Positions 19,513-32,659 of a stretch of 64,000 bases of DNA are shown here, piece after piece. The stretch is from assembly GCA_037447605.1 (NCBI GenBank), contig CM074806.1:4244532-4308531 (forward strand), in the 5' to 3' direction. Made by a program: the position numbers and the translations under genes. The notes under the pieces were generated by a model. That model searched no databases and was not told the origin of the DNA. It saw only the letters and a program-made list of their open reading frames with translations. How positions within the stretch are numbered: position 1 is the first letter of the stretch; each line of letters starts with the position of its first letter. Source of the stretch: Zygnema circumcarinatum (Eukaryota; Streptophyta; Zygnematophyceae; Zygnematales; Zygnemataceae).

Positions 19513-20393
19513 ACTTGAGGTGGCTCCACCGACTTAGGCGTCGGCTGTATACTTAGTTTTGGTTTTTATTTTTCAGTTCGTAGTTCAGCTCATAAAGCAA
19601 GCGCCGCCGTCTCATAGCGGCGGAGATAAAGCCAAAAAGGGCTCGCGTGCATTTAGTTCAACTCTTCGTCTCAATTTCGGACCTTCTCTTTTGAACATAA
19701 AATAAATGATAAAGGCTCTGTATTTTCAACTATCTGCTTCGGTTGCTGTCCCTTCATAATATAAACATGACTTTTTGTCTCGTGTGTTTGCTGAAAGTTG
19801 TCGTTGAATTATGTTTTCTGAAAAGGTTTTGTTCCCAGATTTCAGATTATATTACACTTTTAAATCCAAATAGTACAAAGGTTTGGCAATTATTGGTTGG
19901 TGACCCAGCCAACCATTGGCAATGGTTGCAGCCATTGCATCAAATGGTTTCCAACCATTGCCAGTGGCCTATGGCCACTCAAAACACTCAAAAACGAAGC
20001 AGAAGGGACGGGAGAAAAAGGAAAAGAATAAAAAAGAGTACAAAAGGGAGAGCTTTTGAAACAAGTCAAGTTTTATTCTCACTCCGCTTCAAACTCTGGA
20101 ATGACAGTAAATTAATGCGAAAAAAAAAGCACAAGATTCTATCGCCAGATGCGCACCAATATACAAAACCAACCCTAGAGAAACCCTAAAAATGCCAAAA
20201 AGAAACCTAAGTAGAAGAATCAGGTCCAACCCTAAAACGGGCCCCTGTTGAGAAACGACCCATAATATGCACAAACGGAGATTGAAGTGAAGATTTCCCC
20301 GTACTGAAGAAGCCCCATATTTTCAAGGCTTCGAAAAAATACGAACATCGAGACGCAGTACCCAATTACTTTCTACAAAAAATACCAAATACT
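19513..20393. other. spacer between convergent genes, with CCATTGG palindromes
   Basis: About 880 bases between the ends of the 17943 gene and the START/cyclase gene. At 19885-19985 it holds several CCATTGGCAATGG-type short palindromes of the family seen at 30.4 and 47.6 kb. The rest is AT-richer with poly-A runs near 20120; no gene was recognised. Confidence 0.5.
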
Positions 20394-20775
20394 TTAAGCT
20401 TTCGCTTGGGGAATCGCCTTTTTTGCATAGTTTGAAAACCGTTCGAGATCGTTTTGAATAATGCCCTCCACAATGGGAGATAGCGCCTGAAAACAGATGA
20501 AGAAAAACAAGTGAAAATTAGAAAAGGAGAGGGACAGGGCGTTGGGAATTCACGTATGCTAGAAGTAGAGGAGAAGGAAAGTTGTTCAATGGCAAAAAAT
20601 GTAGACGAAAGTAAAGAAATAAAGAAAGGTAGCATAAGTCTTTAAAGGGAGGCCCTACCGATGCAAAGGGCGCAAGAACGCTGGGAACTTCGTACGATAT
20701 CGTCAGCTGCAAGGAAGGACAGGGAGAGTGAGACACTCTCAAACAGGCTTACATGGCAGTGTCACAATGGGGGGG

Positions 20776-20817
<42 letters not shown>

Positions 20818-21091
20818 GCAAAGAGGGGGAGCGAGAGGGAGAGGGAAAGCCTAGAGCACAGGAGCACAGGCTATGTAAGACATGACAGAGAAGGGGATAG
20901 AAAGGGGAGGGGGTGAGAGAGAGAGAGAGAAGAGAGGGAGAGAGAGCAAAGAGGGGGAGCGAGAGGGAGAGGGAAAGCCTAGAGCACAGGAGCACAGGCT
21001 TTGCAAGACATGAGAGAGAAGGGGATAGAGAGGGGAGAGAGGGAGAAGGTGCAGGGGAAAAGAGAGAGAAAGAGCGAGAGTGAGAGAGAGA

Positions 21092-21123
<32 letters not shown>

Positions 21124-22918
21124 ACGGGGCGCTCACCTCGATGCCGCAGCTATATGCATTCCGGGGATAAAAGCGCACTGCTCCGCTGTGTTCCCCCCGG
21201 CAGAGTGCCAACCCTAATCAGCTCTTCCCTTCAGCGGCTTACGGGGCAGAGGGCAGCATGAGGTGCCGCGACTTTTTTATTACCTATTTTAGAAATTAAT
21301 GACACTTGTAGTCCGAAAATCAAGAAGTAGCTCACCGGTTGGGCAAGCCGTCCACAGCGCGCCAATGGATTTTCTGGTGGAAGACGGGCTGCACATGTCA
21401 TCATCGACAAGTCAACAAAGCCGACAAAGTCAACCGACTCGCACTGGTCAAAAAAGTCAACTCCCTCTCGCATGGTCAACCAAGCTCACTTCCAAGTCAA
21501 CAACGTCAAACGCTTCCACACAAAGTTAATGGAAGCAGCAGCAGCAGGCCTTTACAGGCTCAGTTTTCAGAAGAACTAATGCAAAGAGGCTTTACTTGCA
21601 GGCTTTTTGCCGTCCAAGAGAATTGGTAGGTCTCTCCAAACGCATTCCATTCAAGGGTCCATCTGGAGAGCTCCGGCTGCTCCTTTAGAATCTGCAGAAA
21701 GGAAGAGGGGGGCTCTCCATTCACTTAAAAATATGACAAGTAAAAAACTTGCTGTCGAGTGCTCTTCTGATCTCGGCACCTCCAGCATTTATTCTCCCTC
21801 TCCTCCCCTCGCCCTCTCTCAATCTTCCTACCTCCTCTGAGCGTCCTTTCCTTCCATCCTCTCTTGTCCCTCTCTCTACTCCCTTCCTCTCCTGTCTCTC
21901 CCTACCAATCCTCTCTTGCCTCCTCTTCTCCTACCTCTCTTTGCCTCCTCTCCCTCCCCCTCCCTCCTCTCCTTCATCTTCCACCCCTTCCCTTGTGCGC
22001 CCCCGCACCGCCCCACTTTTCTGTGACGAGTTTGCAGCACTTTCTTCTGAATGGAGAAGATTTTCTTCGCTTTCTCTTGCAAAAAAAGAAAAGAAAGAAA
22101 AGAAAGGAATACCTTCACAGAGGAAATCCAGGGCATCCAATTGGTGATCAATTCTCGGTCCTCCCACAGCTTCCACGCTTCGGGTAGGGGCACATCCACC
22201 TCCACCTGCGCCCTGCATTACACACACAGCCCTAATTCAGAGCCGTTGATTCACTACTGGTGTATGTGACAGCAGCAATGAAAACGTTTCTGTCGACAAT
22301 GCCCACTGTATCAAAGCTTGAAGCATTTTACGATTCTGTAATTTTTCAAGCACAAAAAACTGGCAGCAAGAGCAGCAAATTTGGGGTGTAAGGTAGAATC
22401 GACGTAGTCTGCGCACTCCTCATTAGAAAGGGAGAACACGGATAAATAAGGGAACAGAATTGCGGTTGAAAAAAAGAGGTGAGCGAGCGAAGCACCAGCC
22501 ACTCTTTCCTTCAATTGGTGAAAAAGACTCTAAACAGCGTTAAAACAGAAATTCATCATAATGCGCTTCAGCTGGTGGGAATTGAAACCAAATGTAGAAA
22601 TTCCTCCTTTTCATGCATCCAAAGCATGCTCAAAAAGCCATTGCCATGGGTCACGCATGGCCGCGCCCACCTGTTATCCAGCCACACGGCGCTGCAGGGC
22701 GTCCTCAGCCCCCGCACGCGCCCGCCGGATTTCACAGCTTTTAGGGATTTGGTGATGCGCAGAGAAATGGAGGAGGTCGGCACATTTAGGGCTAAGGAAC
22801 CCTGAATCCCAGACACCAGGGGGAGGGACGGAGCCGTTCTATGCTCCAACGGAACGGAAGCCATGGAAAGGGAGAACGGAGCCGGAAGGCGCGCGCATGC
22901 AGACAGCGACAGCGCCAT
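20394..22918 (-). CDS. START/polyketide-cyclase-like plastid protein
   Basis: Seven exons join in phase on the minus strand: 22918-22671, 22212-22113, 21691-21596, 21388-21336, 21185-21137, 20706-20659 and 20486-20394, giving 228 residues. The core is a cyclase/dehydrase-type START fold of about 145 residues, seen as AQVEVDVPLPEAWKLWEDRE, NWMPWISSVK, FSWTAKSLQ, KIHWRAVDGLPNRGAVRFYP, ISYEVPSVLAPFAS and NDLERFSNYAKK. This matches plant plastid members that probably bind a hydrophobic ligand; none of the motifs tells which. The first ~80 residues are rich in Ser, Ala and Arg with few acids, as expected of a transit peptide. The 20707-21136 intron holds GA repeats and a tandem duplication. All seven junctions are GT-AG. 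Function beyond ligand binding is unknown. Confidence 0.88.
20771..21121. repeat. GA-rich intron with a ~125-bp tandem duplication
   Basis: Two near-identical copies of a block containing AAGCCTAGAGCACAGGAGCA lie at about 20813-20910 and 20939-21037, between (GA)n runs. All are within one intron of the START/cyclase gene. Confidence 0.85.
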
Positions 22919-23789
22919 GGCTGCCAGGACGTTCCTCGGGCAACCTTAAATCTTTCTTGCTTCTGGAGGCCTCCCTCTCCCTCTCTCCCTCCCTCTCTCC
23001 CTCCCTCCCTTTCTCCCGTCCCCTCCCTCGCCCTTTACCTCGCCTTACTCCTCTTTCCCTCCCTCTCTCCCGCCCTCTCCCTCCCTCTCACTCCTCTCCC
23101 TCTCCCTCTCCCTCTTCCTCTCCCTCTCTCCCTCTCCCTCTCTCCCCTCTCCCCTCTCCCCTCTCCCCTCTCCCTCTCCCCCTCTCCCTCTTGCTCCCGT
23201 GCGCCTGTCCGTCTCCCGCGACTCTTCAAAGGCCATACAAAATTTGGAAACAAAATTTACAAATTCGGGCCTCTCTAGTTTTTGTTTCCATTTTTAGGGC
23301 CGGGGACGGCGGCCGGCGAGTGCTCCGGAGGAGGACACGTGGCGCCACCTGCGCTGTCGTGGGGCGAGTAGCGTGTCCAGCTGTGATTGGCGTTCGACCG
23401 TACACACGCGCGGGACCGTGCAAACGGGATTGACCAATAAAATGTCACCACGTGGCATACCAGCTTTTGATTCGAAGACAGCATTGTTTTTTTCGTCCCG
23501 GTCTGAAGGGCTAGCTGGCAGGTAAACGTTTCTTCAGCCAATGAGGGCTTGCTCTGATTGGGCGACAGCGAAGCTTACATCTGCCCGGAAAAGATTCTTA
23601 TCGGGCTTGACGTGACGTGGCACTATTTGTGCCCACGTGGATATGGTATTACTTGCATGGAGTCGGGCCAATAAAATAGCGCCACATGGCCAATGTTCAT
23701 GCCACGTGTACAGGGAAGGGCCCGATTGGCAGGTGGAGCGGTTCGCGGAGCGGGAGGGGTTTGGGAGGGTTTAGGGCCGCCTGTGGTAG

Positions 23790-24365
23790 GGAGGGAGGGA
23801 GGAGGGGAGCTCATGGGGGGAACAGGGAAGGAGGAGGGCAAGGGGAAGGATAAGGAGAAGGAGATGGAGAAGGTGAAGGAGAAAGAGCGGGAGAAGGAGG
23901 AGAAGAAGGAGAGGGAGAGGGAGAGGGAGAAGGAGAAAGAGGAGGAGAAGAAGAAAGGGAAGGAGAAGGTGAAAGAGGAGGGAGGGAAGGAAAAAGAGAA
24001 GGAGAAGAAGGAGACTATGGAGAAGGAGAAAGAGGAGGAGAAGAAGAAAGGGAAGGAGAAGGTGAAAGAGGAGGGAGGGAAGGAAAAAGAGAAGGAGAAG
24101 AAGGAGAAGGTTAAGGAGAAGGATAAAGAGAAAGAGGAGGAGAAGAAGAAAGGGAAGGAGAAGGTGAAAGAGGAGGGAGGGAAGGAAAAAGAGAAGGAGA
24201 AGAAGGAGAAGGTTAAGGAGAAGGATAAAGAGAAAGAGGAGGAGAGGGACGGGGGAGGGAAGGAGAAGGACAAGGACAAGGACAAGGACAAGGACAAGAA
24301 GGAGAAGGAGAAAAAGGAAGGAGGCGGGAAGGAGAAGAAGGACAAGGAGAAGGAGAAGACGAAAT
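23790..24365. repeat. GAGAAGGAG-type low-complexity block with ~105-bp higher-order repeat
   Basis: Purine-rich DNA made of (A/G)AG codon-like triplets, with about three copies of a ~105-bp unit containing GAAAGAGGAGGGAGGGAAGG (near 23975, 24065 and 24165). The plus strand has an open frame of almost only Lys, Glu and Gly from 23693 to 24367. I treat this as repeat DNA and not a proven gene, since no conserved domain or splice partner was seen. Confidence 0.6.
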
Positions 24366-25551
24366 AGACGGCGAGAAGCGTGAGGAGTTGGAGAGAATCG
24401 TCCCGCGGCGGAGTGAAGTGAGAGCAGGTTCCCACCTTGTACATAGTAAATTTTGATTTGTGACGTGACAATTGGTCCTTGCATTGACGTGTTGAGTGTG
24501 GGGGGTCTTTAGGAATGCGTTCATTTATTTTGTTTGCGTCGGATCGTCAATGGGTGTCGGCTCAGCCGTGAACTGTAACGGTAAACAGAACTGTACATTT
24601 GCTTATTTCAACGTTGTTTGTTTGAATTTTCGACCCACTTGTCCTCGCATTTTGGAGACAAGCTATGATTTCATTTGTGGAGTCCTTGAACGGGGCGCGT
24701 CAGTCTTGCTCAAATAGGAACAGGGGGGGGGTGTGGCATTGATCTCACGATGTCATGGTCAAAAAGGAAGTGGAAGAATGCTGTAATCAAGTGTCACACT
24801 TTGGTGAACCTGGACGGGATCTGGGGAATATTCATTGTCTCGTCACACGGAAACTCGCTGTTCCACGTGGACGGTTTTGTAAGACTGACACCCCCCCACA
24901 AGAGACTCATTTCTATTGGAAATCCCCCAACTTTGGCTGCCAGACCAGCCACCCAGTCGTTGCATTTACTCAGTCTTTTAATTTATCCACAGCACATTCA
25001 TCCACATGGAACTCCAAAATTCCTGAATTACTTCGTAGCAAATTAGCACATAACCAGCCTTACACGCAGTGCACTGTTCATAACTCCGTCTCCCACAACG
25101 GCTGCATTTTTAAACTTCAACTCTCCCATCGAGGCGAGAAGGAATAAGTGCGAGGCAACTGCCAACCCACCGCTTGCCAACCCTAATACTCACAGTTAGG
25201 CTTTCACCTCAGCAATGACGATCATACTCCTCCTCCCGCTTTCCTGCCCTATCTCCTGCCCTCTCTCCTCCCGTCTCCTGCCCCTCTCCTCCCCACTTTC
25301 CTCGCCTCTCTCCTGCCCACTCTCCTCCCCTCCCGTCGCCCCCGTCGGTTGCCCGCTTCACATGATTGGTGCTGAACAAAACCCGCCGCATGCGAACCTC
25401 ACCGTGTCTCTTAAACGGCTTCTCTTGGCACCCAAAAGGAAAGGTAAGCTTCCTTTTCTCCCTCCCTCCCTCCCTCCCTTCCCCCCTTCCTCCCTTTCCC
25501 CCTCCCTCCCTCCCTCCCTCCCTTTCCCCCTCCCTCCCTCCCTCCCTCCCT

Positions 25552-25561
25552 NNNNNNNNNN
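25552..25561. other. assembly gap of 10 N
   Basis: Ten N bases inside a (CCCT)n tract. The gap size is probably a placeholder. Confidence 0.99.
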
Positions 25562-25617
25562 CCTCCCTCCCTCCCTCCCTCCCTCCCCCCTTCACAGCAG
25601 ATGAGGCCTGCCTCTTA

Positions 25618-28600
25618 TTAGTCGGAGTTGTGACCATCCTTTCGACTATTTTGCCGAATCTCATCGAACTGCGCAACTACCTCCGGCGCCGGCTGTGCCC
25701 TCATCCCCAGTCTTACTCGGATGGCTTCGGGCGAAGGGAGGCGGAGGTTGGCGAGTCGCCGGAAGGTGGGGGTCTCCTGAATGGAGGGCCCCTCCTTGGC
25801 CGCCGCAATGATGGCGTCAGGGGTCGCCATGAGCCCCTCCACCGTTGAGGAAGCGAAGTCGAATGTTCCGGCCATAGGCTGCAGGAAGGGCAAGTAGAAA
25901 AAATGTACATGCATATGTATATGTTACAAAGATGAGAACATTCGTTGTAGGCATGAAGATAGGAAAGAATAGCAGTGTGTGGAGCAGAGGAGGGAGGAGA
26001 TAGGGTTGAGATGAATCCTTACTTTGCAGACGGCGCTGAGGGCCACACAATCCGCAAGGGAAGCGAAAAAACAGAGCGTCCCAGAACCGGCCCCCAAGTA
26101 CAAAAACGAAACGAGACCTGTGAGAGAGTCTCAACATTTTCCAGAAAAAAGTCTTTTTCTATTCAAGAGCTCGCATGTAATCTAGGCACCTCCTCAGAAA
26201 TCCTAAAGAAGACCTTATCGTACTGTTTCCAAAACCCTAAAATGGACCTATAGTGCTGCTTTCGAAACCCTAAAAAGGAATGAAATGCGGATTGGACGGC
26301 TGAAGACTCACCCTGTGAGTCCCTTGGCAACTCCGCGCACAACTGCAAAGCCATGAACGGACGGACTTTCTCGAGAAGTCACGGCAGATGCTCTCATCGG
26401 CTCTGTCTGAACCCCCTCACCTCACCCAGCACACATCACAGAGGAATTGCCAGACATGCATTATGCATTACATGTTTCCGTGTTCACATCGCATCTTCTC
26501 CATCCCATGTTTCTACAACAAGAACCAATACACATGTATATTTCAGATTCTCTGAATCTTGGCTTCCGATTTGTTTTGATTTGTTTTGTTTGATTTTTTT
26601 GTTTTTGATTTGTTTTTTTTTTGCTTCTTGATCGTCCTCTACTTCGAAAGCTATTGAGAAAGCACATTGCACCTTGGAATCTCAAGCTGTGAAGGAGTAA
26701 AAAAGGGGCTCACCACCAACCCCGTCACACCGTCATAGACTCCGTTGCTCAGTCGCTTGAAGCCGATCATAATGCCCTCCCCAATGTGGTTCGGTTTAGA
26801 CCGCAACTCATCATCTGGGGTCAAATATTTTGGTCTATGAACTGGTAATTCTTGAGCAACGTTTACACCGAAAATTGTATCTGGGGTGAACCGAAAGCCG
26901 TCTCCGAGCTGTTTTGAAAAAACCGCGACACCTTCAACTGGGTACTGAATTGCTCTGAGAATTGCCAGAACGAGCATTGAAGAAAAAATGTCAAATAGCA
27001 TAAAGTACAAAACGGCGCTGTAAATTACCTGTCTGATTTCCTCCACTGAACTTGAAAGGGGTCCTGGAAGGATCAGTACATCATATTGGAAAGTGCAGGG
27101 ATTTAAAATGAGAGATTTTTCAACATACCCAGCAAGACCGGTCCCAATGCCTTTGACAAGGCCTTGAACCCCGTCCTTAGAAACTCCTTCAATTGGGTCA
27201 CTCTGTCACAGGAAGCTTCTCAAACTCAGTTTACATAACAACGAAATGAAAGACTTCAAACTACATGATTACTGAACTTGGACTGAGTCCATGGGAGGTA
27301 GAGGAGATTATGATCCTTCCTAAATTTTGCCTCCAAATCCTCAACATCGAGTTTTACTGTTGGTGCGGCTATTAACAGAACTCTAGGAACTGCGAAAGCC
27401 TCTCCATGCAGGCTTAAACATTCTGACAACCTTCAAACAAAAAGTTGGTGCAAAGCTTGCATAGGATTGCCCTCCTCTCCACCTTTCTACTTTTCCTAAC
27501 TAAACGGTAGTAAGAAAAGCTCACCACAAGATGGTTGAGTCCATGCATGAACTTTGAAGCAAAGCCGCTGATGCCCCCCACCACTCCCTCCCCAACATGG
27601 CGCGGAGTTCTTGGTCCTGCAAACACAAAAAAGTACAGTTAGATACATCGCAGTGAAGGAGCAGCCAAAAGCAGTTATCAGCGACATAAACAACTTGAAA
27701 GGCAGCTATTGCTTTTGGTATAGATGCTCGTCATCTGAGACCAATCCCGGACATTCATATCACCCCTAATATTGTACAGAGCCCTACAGGAATTGGAGGG
27801 AGCACGACTTGTTCCAGTGTTCGAACCCTGCAAGGCTGACGACAGTTTAAGAACAAATATTCCTACGTATGAATTGCTTGCTATACATTGCTGTATGGCA
27901 CTGCTTGAAACAAGATGCTGTCTTGCAGTCGGCAACTACATAATGTATGGCACAGCAAAGCAGCATACTGGTTCAAACATGGCATTGAAATGATTTTATC
28001 TTCTCCAACTAATCAACGAGAAGAAAGCTCTCTGATTTCAATAAATTCCAACAAAGGATGGATGCATACCTGTTAGTCTCTCAATTTCGTCGAGGAGTGA
28101 GAGACGGTGACCCAAGCTGGGTATGAGCTCTGCTAAACTTCCCCGGTCCATTTTTACAAGCACCGCTCCATTGACGTGGTTCTCTACGAATACGTTTCTG
28201 TATTGCTCGAATCCTTTCTCAGCAAGCCAATCACCGACATCCTGCACACGTACACACAAAATGACTCAGAATTCAAACACAAGTTAAAACTTGGGACCCA
28301 GCTAGGTGTCCAAAGAATTAAAGGAGCGAAGGTGCCGCAATTCATGAAAGGGCATTTTGAAGTTGGCGAAGCCCGAGAGCTCATTACAAATGAGATATAT
28401 GAAAGGATTGAAGCTGGACAATATAAGTGGCACTTCTGACGGCCTAATGAGAAAAGAAACGGAAAGGTCCCCAAAAAATATCGTGTTCTGCGTTTTTTGA
28501 TCGACAGTTGGAGAATCAACCGACCTAGTTCCAAGATACCATTCTTTACTTTCTACTGCGGCTGCAGACGACCAATACAGCCATAAGTACTACGGCACTG

Positions 28601-29097
28601 ACTGCGACAAAATGGGCTTCTACATCACTTTACAATCTCTTGTCCCAAGGTTCGTGAATACGAGATATTCAGGGATCGAAAAGGAAACGACAAAGCACGG
28701 AATCTGATAAACAATGAGGTGGGGAAAGGAGTACGCAGTGAGGCCAACAGACTGGCCAACATTGACCAACTTGCAGTTTCCTTAACAGTACGACTATGAA
28801 ACAAACCCAAATGGCTGAGACAACCACCTTCACAGCAAGGTGATGGTGGTGGTGGGGGTGGTTACACATACAGTCACAATTCGAGTCTCATATTTGAAAG
28901 GTTTTCCCAGAAACTGCCCTAATCTGCCAAATTAATTTGGTTAAACGACCCATAAATCTACATATGTTCCTCTACTTTATCTCCTTGCGGTTTCTTACCT
29001 CACATGTCCATGCTTTTGTGTCGTTCGGCCTCAGCCTGAACTCTCCATCGCCATCCGTTTCCAGAGCAGCTTCCGCTGTGCTTCCAGCGACGGCCAT
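25618..29097 (-). CDS. short SAM-domain protein with VPS13 C-terminal-like repeats
   Basis: Exon 1 (29097-28999, from ATG) joins in phase to 28241-28070, forming a SAM domain that begins KAWTCEDVGDWLAEKGF and ends HRLSLLDEIERL. Then follow 27616-27525 and 27202-27129, an uncertain short exon ending at 27029, 26908-26714, one around 26339-26309, and the last exon 25878-25618. These encode glycine-valine-rich units such as GEGVVGGISGFASKFMHGL, GVQGLVKGIGTGLAG, NGVYDGVTGLV and GTFDFASSTVEGL. Such units are typical of the C-terminal region of VPS13, the bridge-like lipid transfer protein family at membrane contact sites. No long VPS13 N-terminal part precedes it, so this is a small stand-alone form. 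The phases of the short exons between 26309 and 27065 do not agree, so at least one exon or boundary is missed or broken there. Confidence 0.72.
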
Positions 29098-29299
29098 CCT
29101 AATCTCGCAAACTGAGCCTGCCTCTCGCTCTCTCTATCCCCCTCTCTCCCTCAATTTTATTGACAAGAATGTCGTGTTTATGCTTGCCCTGCTTTGTGCC
29201 TGCAAGCAGGCAGGCGAGATGGCTTAAGGGCTCAGGAATATACGAAACAAAAGTAGAAATCTACCTTCGATGATGGAGATAGAGTGTGTGTGTATGTGA

Positions 29300-29743
<444 letters not shown>

Positions 29744-29747
<4 letters not shown>

Positions 29748-31369
29748 CAGAGGCTGACCGGTCTAACCGTAACGTGATTTCTTTTTATCAATGCCGCTAT
29801 TTCTACTCATATTAAGCGTACCAGCAAGCATTCAACCATTGCATAGATTCATAACATGCATAACTCATCTTCTAAATGCCTTCTTACCCAAAAAAGCGCA
29901 GCTTCCGCTCCTTGTCTTCTGACCTAACCTGTCTTAAACAAAACAAGCTGCGAATATATGAATAATAGGTTTCAGAACCAAAAAAGATGGCCCTCATCCT
30001 CCTCCTGTTGCTTTCAGAAAGGAAAGGCTCCGGGAGCAGATGAGGGAGGCCAAGGGCATGCAAGAAACGTCTGTTACCTAGCACGCGTCTGCACCAAAAA
30101 AGGTACATAATTCGTACGAAATCTGAACAAAAGGTACATAAAACAATACGGTCATTGTCAAGTAACAAGAAAAGTGCTACAGAATTTGGTAGCGTACGGC
30201 GGCGCCGCAGTCAAACTGTACGGACGGGCGCTGGTTCGAAGATCGTTCGCACGCAATGATTGCGTGTGGGGACGCCCAAAAAATGCCCAAATCCGACGTG
30301 GCAGGTGCGCAAAGTTAATGGATTTTTCATTTGACGTCGTCGCTAGCTTCGTTTAGCGGTCAGTCTGACGGAACGCTCGTTTCTATGCTGTGTTTTGATA
30401 GTTTTGGTATACCTACTGCAGAGGTCCGACCATTGGACCAACCATTGGATCAACCACTGGCATGGTTGCGAGCCATTGGTTTCAATGGTTTGGCAGCCAT
30501 TGCCAATGGTTGCACCTCGCTCCTCGGAACCATTGATGGCGGACAAGCCGGTCACTGACAAATTGTTTGCAGTGAGGTAGAGTGAGGTATCAACCATTGC
30601 CAATGATGGAACCATTTGTTGGCGACCTATCCACTGCCAATCGCTGGAACTATCCCATGCAATGATTTTTTACAAGTGGTACGGTAATAGATTTCAACCC
30701 TTGGCGTTGGATCCAACCGTTGAGCCACTACCCATGGTTCGAACGGCTCGATTCAACATTGGCCAGCCAGTGATTGGCAACCAATGATTGGCAAAAAAGG
30801 TTTCCGGCCCAATGATCTGCCTTTGCAGTACAGTAACTCGAGCTCAGACCGTGGCAACCATTCGCCTACAATCCTTTTGTCAGTGTTCGCTGGCCAATGG
30901 TTGCAGACCGTTGCCAACGGTTGGCCAGCTATGGTACTGTTTGCAGGCAGGGTTTGTATGGCAGGCAAGGGTTTTTTTTTTTTTTAAGAGCAAAAAAACC
31001 TGTTGTCTTCGGATACATCCACACCACACATTGACCAAACAAAAACTAAGGGGACATGGACCCGCAAAAAAACATCATAATAGGGTACAGTATGAAACGG
31101 GGCACGTCTCAATCCCATACTCTGGCCATCGTTAAACTAAAAATAATGTCCCATGACAAGGGCAAAATTTACAAAAAAATAACTTCTCACCGTCACAGGT
31201 CCACACTGCCGCTGAAAGTCGGCCATTATTCTAAATGCCTTCCGTAGTAACCAACCAACAGGCTTTGAGAAATTGACTAAACCCAGAAAAGGGCACAGCT
31301 TTGTAGCCCTCTCCACGCGCAAAACGAAGATTAAAAAACATATTTCACATATGGACCTACTCTCACTAT
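29744..31369. other. 1.6-kb spacer with palindrome cluster
   Basis: No gene was recognised. Holds a few GTACG words (30095-30230), the palindrome cluster at 30420-30960, and a poly-T run at 30975. The remaining 400 bases up to the TIM16 stop codon look unstructured. Confidence 0.5.
30420..30960. repeat. cluster of short palindromes built on CCATTGG/CAATGG
   Basis: Repeated words such as ACCATTGG, GCCATTGCCAATGGTTGC and GGCCAATGGTTGC, in both orientations and often overlapping, over about 540 bases. The same type recurs at 19885-19985 and in a CCAGTGG form at 47565-47800 and 48015-48350. Confidence 0.8.
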
Positions 31370-32551
31370 TTAAGACGTTTTAGCGTCCACTTTTTCTGCT
31401 TCTAAACATTCTTTCGCCCTTTGAACTTTCGATTGAATGTAAAACGACCCCTGCTTCTCGTTGCTCTCATATAACCGATGATACCTCTGTTGATAATCAG
31501 GGAATAAAACAAAAGGCACACCCTAGAGAAATTAAAAAAGGTAGAAGAATACAAGCGAAGTGTAACACAGGAACAAATCTAAATGACTGCAACTACTCAG
31601 TAAGTATATATCTGCATGGAACAGTAAGTTGAGTACCCCCTGGATCGCTTGAAATAACAAGAAATGAAGCAAAACTTGGAGCAACTCACAACCTACAGGA
31701 ATTGTTTCCCAGTAGCAGCATGAAATACCTATGAATACGCGCACTCTACAAAAATGCATAGACATGTAGAAACTCTCACTGTTTCAGGGCTTCCCAATTT
31801 CGAACCTTTTACAATGTTTTGCATTTTTTATGAACTTTTTTTATTCTCCATTACAGCTGTACCTGAAGCACGTCTTCCCATGTAGTTTTGTCGGACACGC
31901 CGAGAATCATCCGCGCCTCCTGCACTGTCATCACTTTCGACGCTTTCCTCAAGTTGCCACCGACAGCCTCCTGGGCCACTCCAGTTTTGCCAGCATCTGC
32001 GCAATAAAGTGGGATAGACGTAAAAATCCTTTGAATTGTGGAATTTAAAAGTAACATATGATAAAATTTGCAAGAAGAGTAGCAAAAACGACTGAAGGAA
32101 GTTCACAGGTGAGGCAGGAAGAGGCGGCGGGGTGGTGGGGAGAAAGAGAAAGGGGGAGAGAGTGGGGAGAGAGAGAGAGAGAGGGAGAGAGAGGGGAGAG
32201 AGAGTGAGAGAGGGAGAGAGAGGGGAGAGAGAGAGGGAGGCTGAGAGGCAAGAGGAGGGCCCACAAGGAGAACGCAAGATAGGGATGATAGAACTCATAA
32301 AATGTTTTAAAAAAACTGAAACTAGAGGTCGTATGCCCTTCCAACGAACTTCGGGGTTTAAGAGTTTTTTTCTTTCGAGAAGTTTAGGACGCCGAAGGTC
32401 TTTGTGAGAGGAAGAGTTTTGAAGGTCTGAGGGTTTTCTGAGTTAGGCACTCACTGACGATGGCTTGTCGGTACGCCTGTGAAACTGCTCGAAACAAAAT
32501 TCCGCCCCCCAAAACGATCAAATTGGCGATGATTTTTGAGGCCTGTAACAT
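31370..32551 (-). CDS. PAM16: mitochondrial import motor subunit TIM16/PAM16
   Basis: J-like regulatory subunit of the TIM23 presequence import motor at the mitochondrial inner membrane, partner of PAM18 (TIM14). Three exons join in phase: 32551-32455, 31996-31863 and 31486-31370, giving 115 residues, the usual family length. The N-terminus is hydrophobic (IIANLIVLGGGILFRAV) followed by SQAYRQAIVNAGKTG. The J-like domain then shows MTVQEARMILGVSDKTTWED, and the conserved end is GSFYIQSKVQRAKECLE. As expected for PAM16, the HPD motif of true J-proteins is absent. An in-frame ATG at 32581 would add ten residues; I chose 32551 because it fits family starts. A GA-rich tract (32130-32240) lies in intron 1. 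Confidence 0.94.
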
Positions 32552-32659
32552 GCGGGAATCAGTCAAATCAGTCAACGACACATGTTGTAAGTAGCAAAAA
32601 TAGTGGTCAAGGAGAGAGCGAAAAGTTAGGAGAGAGGGTGAGGGGAAGGGCGAGGACGA

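Larger units (their letters stand above)
22919..25617. other. 2.7-kb spacer, no gene recognised
   Basis: Holds CT/CCCT-rich DNA (22975-23195), a stretch with paired CCAATAAAAT...CCAC(A/G)TGGC modules (about 23430-23455 and 23668-23692) and other G-box-like CACGTG words, then a lysine/glutamate-coding low-complexity block (23790-24365). Ordinary mixed DNA follows at 24370-25200, then CT-rich DNA to 25590 with a 10-N gap. Open frames at 24755-25147 have no recognisable features. Confidence 0.5.

Noticed and set aside
23693-24367. 225-codon Lys/Glu-rich open frame as a gene
   Set aside because: Composition follows from the GAGAAG repeat. No domain, no splice partner and no conserved start context were seen.
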